A DNA stretch of 15,513 bases. Origin: Fen-1077 sp964462865. Lineage in GTDB: Bacteria; Chloroflexota; Dehalococcoidia; Dehalococcoidales; RBG-16-60-22. The stretch covers positions 1-15,513 of the forward strand of contig CAYWZO010000042.1 of the NCBI GenBank assembly GCA_964462865.1, given 5' to 3'. The first letter of the stretch is position 1; each line of letters starts with the position of its first letter. The notes under the pieces were generated by a model. It had not been told where the DNA came from. It saw only the letters and a list, made by a program, of their open reading frames with translations, and ran no database searches. Shown piece by piece: positions 12,027 to 15,513 of this stretch. Made by a program: the position numbers and the translations under genes.

Positions 12027-13664
12027 ATGCCAAAGTATATCTTTGTAACCGGGGGCGTGGTCAGCTCCGTAGGTAAAGGCATCACCGTAGCTTCCATCGG
12101 TACTATCCTTAAAAGCCGTGGCGTCACCGTGGCCGCTCAGAAGCTCGACCCTTATCTTAATGTCGACCCCGGCACGATGTCGCCCTACCAGCACGGCGAG
12201 GTCTTCGTTACCCGGGACGGAGCCGAGACCGACCTCGACCTGGGCAACTACGAAAGATTTATTGATGCCGAGGTCACGGCGGACTCTAACGTTACCTCGG
12301 GGCAGATTTACAGTACGCTCATCGCCAAAGAAAGGCGGGGCGACTTCCTGGGCGGCACCATCCAGATCGTGCCCCACCTGACCAACGAGATTAAAGGGAG
12401 GTTCAAGAAGCTGGCCGAGAAATCCGGGGCGGAGGTGATTCTTATCGAGGTAGGCGGCACCGTGGGCGATATCGAAGGGCAGCCGTTCCTGGAGGCTATC
12501 CGCCAGATGCGCAACGACGTGGGCCGGGAAAACGTGTTCTATATCCACGTTACCTTCCTCCCCTATCTAAACTCAACCGGCGAGTTGAAAACCAAGCCCA
12601 CCCAGCACAGCGTCAACGAGCTGCGCCGCATCGGTATCCAGCCGGATGTCATCATCTGCCGCAGCGATTATCCCATCGCGGAGGGGATAAGGGATAAGAT
12701 ATCCCTGTTCTGCGACGTGGCCAAACAGGCCGTGATCCCCCTCCCTACCGTGGACACGATTTATCGCATACCCTTAATCCTCGAAGAATCGGGGCTGGGC
12801 CAGCTGATTATCGACCGGCTCGGTATCAAGGCGCAATCCGCCGACCTTGAGGACTGGCGGGAACTCGTCGGACGCATCACGACGCCCCATGAGCCGGTTA
12901 ATATCGCCCTGGTCGGTAAATACGTCGAGCTCAATGACGCCTATTACTCCGTGCGCGAGGCGCTGTACCACGCCGCCCTCCATAACGACCGCGAACTCAA
13001 GATGTTCTGGGTCCACTCCGAGGAACTGGACAGAGACGGCGCCGATAATTTATTGCGCACCGCCCAGGGTATCATCATCCCCGGCGGTTTCGGCATCCGG
13101 GGCATTGAAGGCATGATTAAAGCGGCCCGCTACGCCCGGGAAAACAAAATCCCTTACCTCGGCCTGTGCCTCGGATTGCAGATTATGGCCATCGAGTTTG
13201 CCCGCTACGTTTTTAACTCTGACGAGCCTAATTCCACCGAGTTCGACCCGGAGACCCGCTACCCGGTTATTGACTACATGGTCGAGCAGAAGAAACTGAT
13301 CACCAAGGGCGCCACCATGCGTCTGGGCAATTACCCCTGCAAGCTGCTGGAAAACAGTTTGGCCGGGAAAGCCTATAGCCAGCCCCTTATTATGGAACGC
13401 CACCGGCACCGCCTGGAGTTCAATAATGAATACCGCCAGCAGCTCCAGGAAGCGGGAATGATATACAGCGGCGTGTCCCCGGACGATACGCTGGTCGAAG
13501 TCTGCGAGCTGGCCGACCACCCCTGGATGGTCTCCTGCCAGTTCCATCCCGAGTTCGGGTCACGGCCCGGCCGGCCCCACCCCCTGTTCCGCGACTTCGT
13601 CGGCGTGGCCAAGGACGTACTTCGCGAGGGGGCACAACCCCCGCTGCCGCTCCAGGCGAATTGA
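12027..13664 (+). CDS. pyrG: CTP synthase
   Basis: Makes CTP from UTP with ATP and glutamine, the last step of pyrimidine nucleotide synthesis. 545 aa, the usual length. The N-terminal synthetase domain begins MPKYIFVTGGVVSSVGKG with the ATP loop (9-18) and contains EVGGTVGDIE (141-150) and the UTP-site segment around LKTKPTQHSV (187-196). The C-terminal glutamine amidotransferase domain starts near residue 290 (NIALVGKYVEL). Its triad is Cys381 (GLCLGLQ), His507 and Glu509 (FHPEF). All residues look intact. The start is fixed by the invariant family N-terminus, although the ribosome binding site is poor. It is the first gene of an operon with transaldolase and rho, preceded by a strong promoter and a leader hairpin. 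Confidence 0.98.
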   Translation: MPKYIFVTGGVVSSVGKGITVASIGTILKSRGVTVAAQKLDPYLNVDPGTMSPYQHGEVFVTRDGAETDLDLGNYERFIDAEVTADSNVTSGQIYSTLIAKERRGDFLGGTIQIVPHLTNEIKGRFKKLAEKSGAEVILIEVGGTVGDIEGQPFLEAIRQMRNDVGRENVFYIHVTFLPYLNSTGELKTKPTQHSVNELRRIGIQPDVIICRSDYPIAEGIRDKISLFCDVAKQAVIPLPTVDTIYRIPLILEESGLGQLIIDRLGIKAQSADLEDWRELVGRITTPHEPVNIALVGKYVELNDAYYSVREALYHAALHNDRELKMFWVHSEELDRDGADNLLRTAQGIIIPGGFGIRGIEGMIKAARYARENKIPYLGLCLGLQIMAIEFARYVFNSDEPNSTEFDPETRYPVIDYMVEQKKLITKGATMRLGNYPCKLLENSLAGKAYSQPLIMERHRHRLEFNNEYRQQLQEAGMIYSGVSPDDTLVEVCELADHPWMVSCQFHPEFGSRPGRPHPLFRDFVGVAKDVLREGAQPPLPLQAN

Positions 13665-13677
13665 AAAGGAGGGCCAG

Positions 13678-14328
13678 ATGCATATTTTTCTGGATACCGC
13701 CAACATCGAACAGATCAAACAGGCCGCCCGGCTGGGGATTATCAGCGGGGTAACCACCAACCCTTCCTTAATGGCCAAGGAATCGACGACCGACTACGAA
13801 ACAGTGACGAAGAAAATCTGCTCGATAGTCGATGGACCGGTCTCCGTGGAAGTAATTTCAGAAGACGCCGAGGCCATGATTCAAGAGGCTCGTGCCAAAG
13901 CCACGTGGGCGCCCAATGTCAACATCAAGATACCGATGACCGCTGACGGCCTGCGTGCCACCACCGTCCTGCGTAAAGATAATATCAAGGTAAACATGAC
14001 CCTGTGTTTCTCCGCCAACCAGGCGCTCCTCGGGGCGTTGGCCGGGGCCACTTACGTGAGCATTTTCGTCGGCCGCCTGGACGATGCCGGCCAGGACGGT
14101 ATGCAGGTGGTCGATGATACCCTGGCCATACTGGACAATTATCCCGACCTGGACACCGAGGTCATCGCCGCCAGCATCCGCCACCCCATGCACTGCACCG
14201 CCGCCGCGCTGGCCGGGGCGCATATCGCCACCGTGCCTTACGGCGTGCTGATGCAGATGATACAGCACCCAATGACTGATGTCGGCATCAAGAGATTCTT
14301 AGCCGACTGGAAGAGTGTGAGTAAATAA
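13678..14328 (+). CDS. tal: Small transaldolase of the TalC/fructose-6-phosphate aldolase family
   Basis: A 216-aa class I aldolase barrel of the short transaldolase family. The start MHIFLDTANIEQIK and the SGVTTNPSLMAKE loop (23-35) are diagnostic, and Lys84 (NVNIKIPMT) is the Schiff-base lysine. Related proteins are often annotated fructose-6-phosphate aldolase. Here the residue matching the diagnostic Gln of Fsa is Glu58 (SVEVIS), and the position that is Tyr in Fsa is Phe130 (SIFVGRLDD), so transaldolase activity in the non-oxidative pentose phosphate pathway is more likely. ATG at 13678 follows GGAGGG about 6 nt upstream and is 13 bp after pyrG; the stop overlaps the rho start by one base. 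It is part of the pyrG-tal-rho operon. Confidence 0.93.
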   Translation: MHIFLDTANIEQIKQAARLGIISGVTTNPSLMAKESTTDYETVTKKICSIVDGPVSVEVISEDAEAMIQEARAKATWAPNVNIKIPMTADGLRATTVLRKDNIKVNMTLCFSANQALLGALAGATYVSIFVGRLDDAGQDGMQVVDDTLAILDNYPDLDTEVIAASIRHPMHCTAAALAGAHIATVPYGVLMQMIQHPMTDVGIKRFLADWKSVSK

Positions 14329-15513
14329 TGGAAACGGAATTTAAAAAAGAAAACGATACCAATAATACCCCCCTCGCTGAGAACGGTCCGGTAACGGAAA
14401 GCGCCGAGCCGGAAGCCAGGAAAGACGCGCAAATTCCCCTCCTTGAAAAAGAGCCGGCACCGGAACGGGGCGCCATGATGAACATGACCGAACTCGAGAC
14501 CAAGACCAAGGAGGAGCTAATCGAAATAGCTAAAGAGATGGGCCTAGCCGTACAGGCCACTCTAAAAAAACACGATATTATTATGCGGCTGCTGGAGACC
14601 CATACCGAGCAGCAGGGCAATGTTTTTTGCTCCGGCATCCTGGAAATCATGGCCGACGGTTACGGCTTCCTCCGGCAGGAAACACTGTTACCCAGCCAGA
14701 CGGATGTCTATATTTCGCCTTCGCAGATACGGCGCTTCGGCCTGCGCAACGGCGACCTGGTCACCGGGCAGGGACGCCCCCCCAAGAGTAACGAAAAATA
14801 TTTCAGCCTGTTACAGGTCGTGGCCATCAACGGCCTGGATCCCGAGACGATTAAAGGACGGCAGCCTTTCGGGTCACTAACCCCCACCTTCCCCGATAAG
14901 CTCATCGACCTGGAACACAACCCTTCCGAACTTTCCACCCGTCTCATTAATCTCATCGCTCCCATCGGGCGGGGGCAGCGCGGCCTGATTGTCTCGCCGC
15001 CCAAGGCCGGCAAGACTCTACTACTCAAATTCATCGCCTCCGCCATCACTACCAAGTACGAAGATATTTATCTGATGGTCTGCCTCATCGGCGAGCGGCC
15101 GGAAGAGGTCACCGATATGAGGCGTTCGGTTCGGGGCGAGGTCATCGCCGCTACCTTCGACGAAATGGTGGAGAACCAGACCCGCGTTGCCGAGCTGGGT
15201 CTGGAAAGGGCTAAACGCCTGGTGGAAAGTGGCAAGGACGTGGTCATCCTGCTGGACGGCATTACCCGCCTGACCCGCGCTTATAACCTGGCCATGCCTT
15301 CCAGCGGCCGTACCCTGTCCGGCGGCATCGACCCCGCCGCCCTGCACCCCGCCAAAAGATTTTTCGGTGCCGCCCGCAATACCTCTGAAGGCGGGAGCCT
15401 GACGATTATCGCCACCTGCCTTATCGATACCGGCAGCCGTATGGACGACCTGATTTATGAGGAGTTCAAGGGCACCGGCAACATGGAACTCCACCTCGAC
15501 CGCCGGCTTTCCG
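14328..15513 (+). CDS. rho: Transcription termination factor Rho (3' end outside the window)
   Basis: Open frame running off the right edge, 395 codons seen. ATG at 14328 overlaps the transaldolase stop (TAATG), which suggests coupled translation. Order: an acidic/Pro-rich, probably disordered N-terminal extension of about 50 aa; the Rho N-terminal helical domain (MTELETKTKEELIEIAKEMG onward); the RNA-binding cold-shock-like domain with GILEIMADGYGFLR and DVYISPSQIRRFGLRNGD; then the RecA-type motor. Walker A is PPKAGKT (Lys229). The Walker B strand is VVILLDGITRLTRAYN. The Q-loop SGGIDPAALHPAKRFF and the R-loop part TGNMELHLDRR near the edge are present. A hexameric RNA-dependent ATPase that stops transcription. 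The extension resembles those in other high-G+C or Chloroflexota-type Rho proteins and is not unusual by length. Confidence 0.97.
   Translation, partial: METEFKKENDTNNTPLAENGPVTESAEPEARKDAQIPLLEKEPAPERGAMMNMTELETKTKEELIEIAKEMGLAVQATLKKHDIIMRLLETHTEQQGNVFCSGILEIMADGYGFLRQETLLPSQTDVYISPSQIRRFGLRNGDLVTGQGRPPKSNEKYFSLLQVVAINGLDPETIKGRQPFGSLTPTFPDKLIDLEHNPSELSTRLINLIAPIGRGQRGLIVSPPKAGKTLLLKFIASAITTKYEDIYLMVCLIGERPEEVTDMRRSVRGEVIAATFDEMVENQTRVAELGLERAKRLVESGKDVVILLDGITRLTRAYNLAMPSSGRTLSGGIDPAALHPAKRFFGAARNTSEGGSLTIIATCLIDTGSRMDDLIYEEFKGTGNMELHLDRRLS

Overview
The window is bacterial chromosomal DNA, gene-dense and roughly 55% G+C by eye, with strong sigma70-type promoters and intrinsic terminators. 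The pyrG - transaldolase - rho order, the style of the small winged-helix regulator and the mixture of metabolic families suggest a Dehalococcoidia-like member of the Chloroflexota. This is an inference from gene content only. No tRNA, rRNA, CRISPR array, transposase or phage gene was seen.

Left part (1-1604, + strand): an aldo/keto reductase, a gene-poor stretch holding a possible minus-strand gene remnant, and a small DUF5752-type protein.

Centre-left (1674-7427, - strand): a tightly overlapping cluster read right to left. It encodes a lysine 2,3-aminomutase-type radical SAM/PLP enzyme, two different D-Ala-D-Ala-ligase-like ATP-grasp enzymes, a GNAT acetyltransferase, a truncated MarC-type fragment, and a GNAT domain fused to a histone-deacetylase/acetylpolyamine-amidohydrolase domain. 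Together these read as an uncharacterised pathway: make a beta-amino acid (probably beta-lysine), ligate it, acetylate it and deacetylate it. A divergent winged-helix regulator (7661-7984) lies across an AT-rich region with a 16-bp perfect palindrome, a candidate operator for the cluster.

Centre (8144-9701, + strand): two tandem, clearly duplicated short-chain dehydrogenases. They are followed by a free-standing structured RNA (about 9791-10050) of no class I recognise. It has its own TTGACA/TAAAAT promoter, a cUUCGg hairpin, a 14-bp long-range helix, a perfect 11-bp terminator and an embedded 14-codon reading frame with a good ribosome binding site.

Right part: a small membrane-anchored protein of unknown function and glyA on the - strand; then, divergently, pyrG, a small transaldolase and rho (cut by the window edge) in one + strand operon. 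The glyA and pyrG promoters have -35 boxes back to back, only 5 bp apart. The strongest leads are the beta-amino-acid/ATP-grasp/acetylation cluster and the orphan structured RNA.
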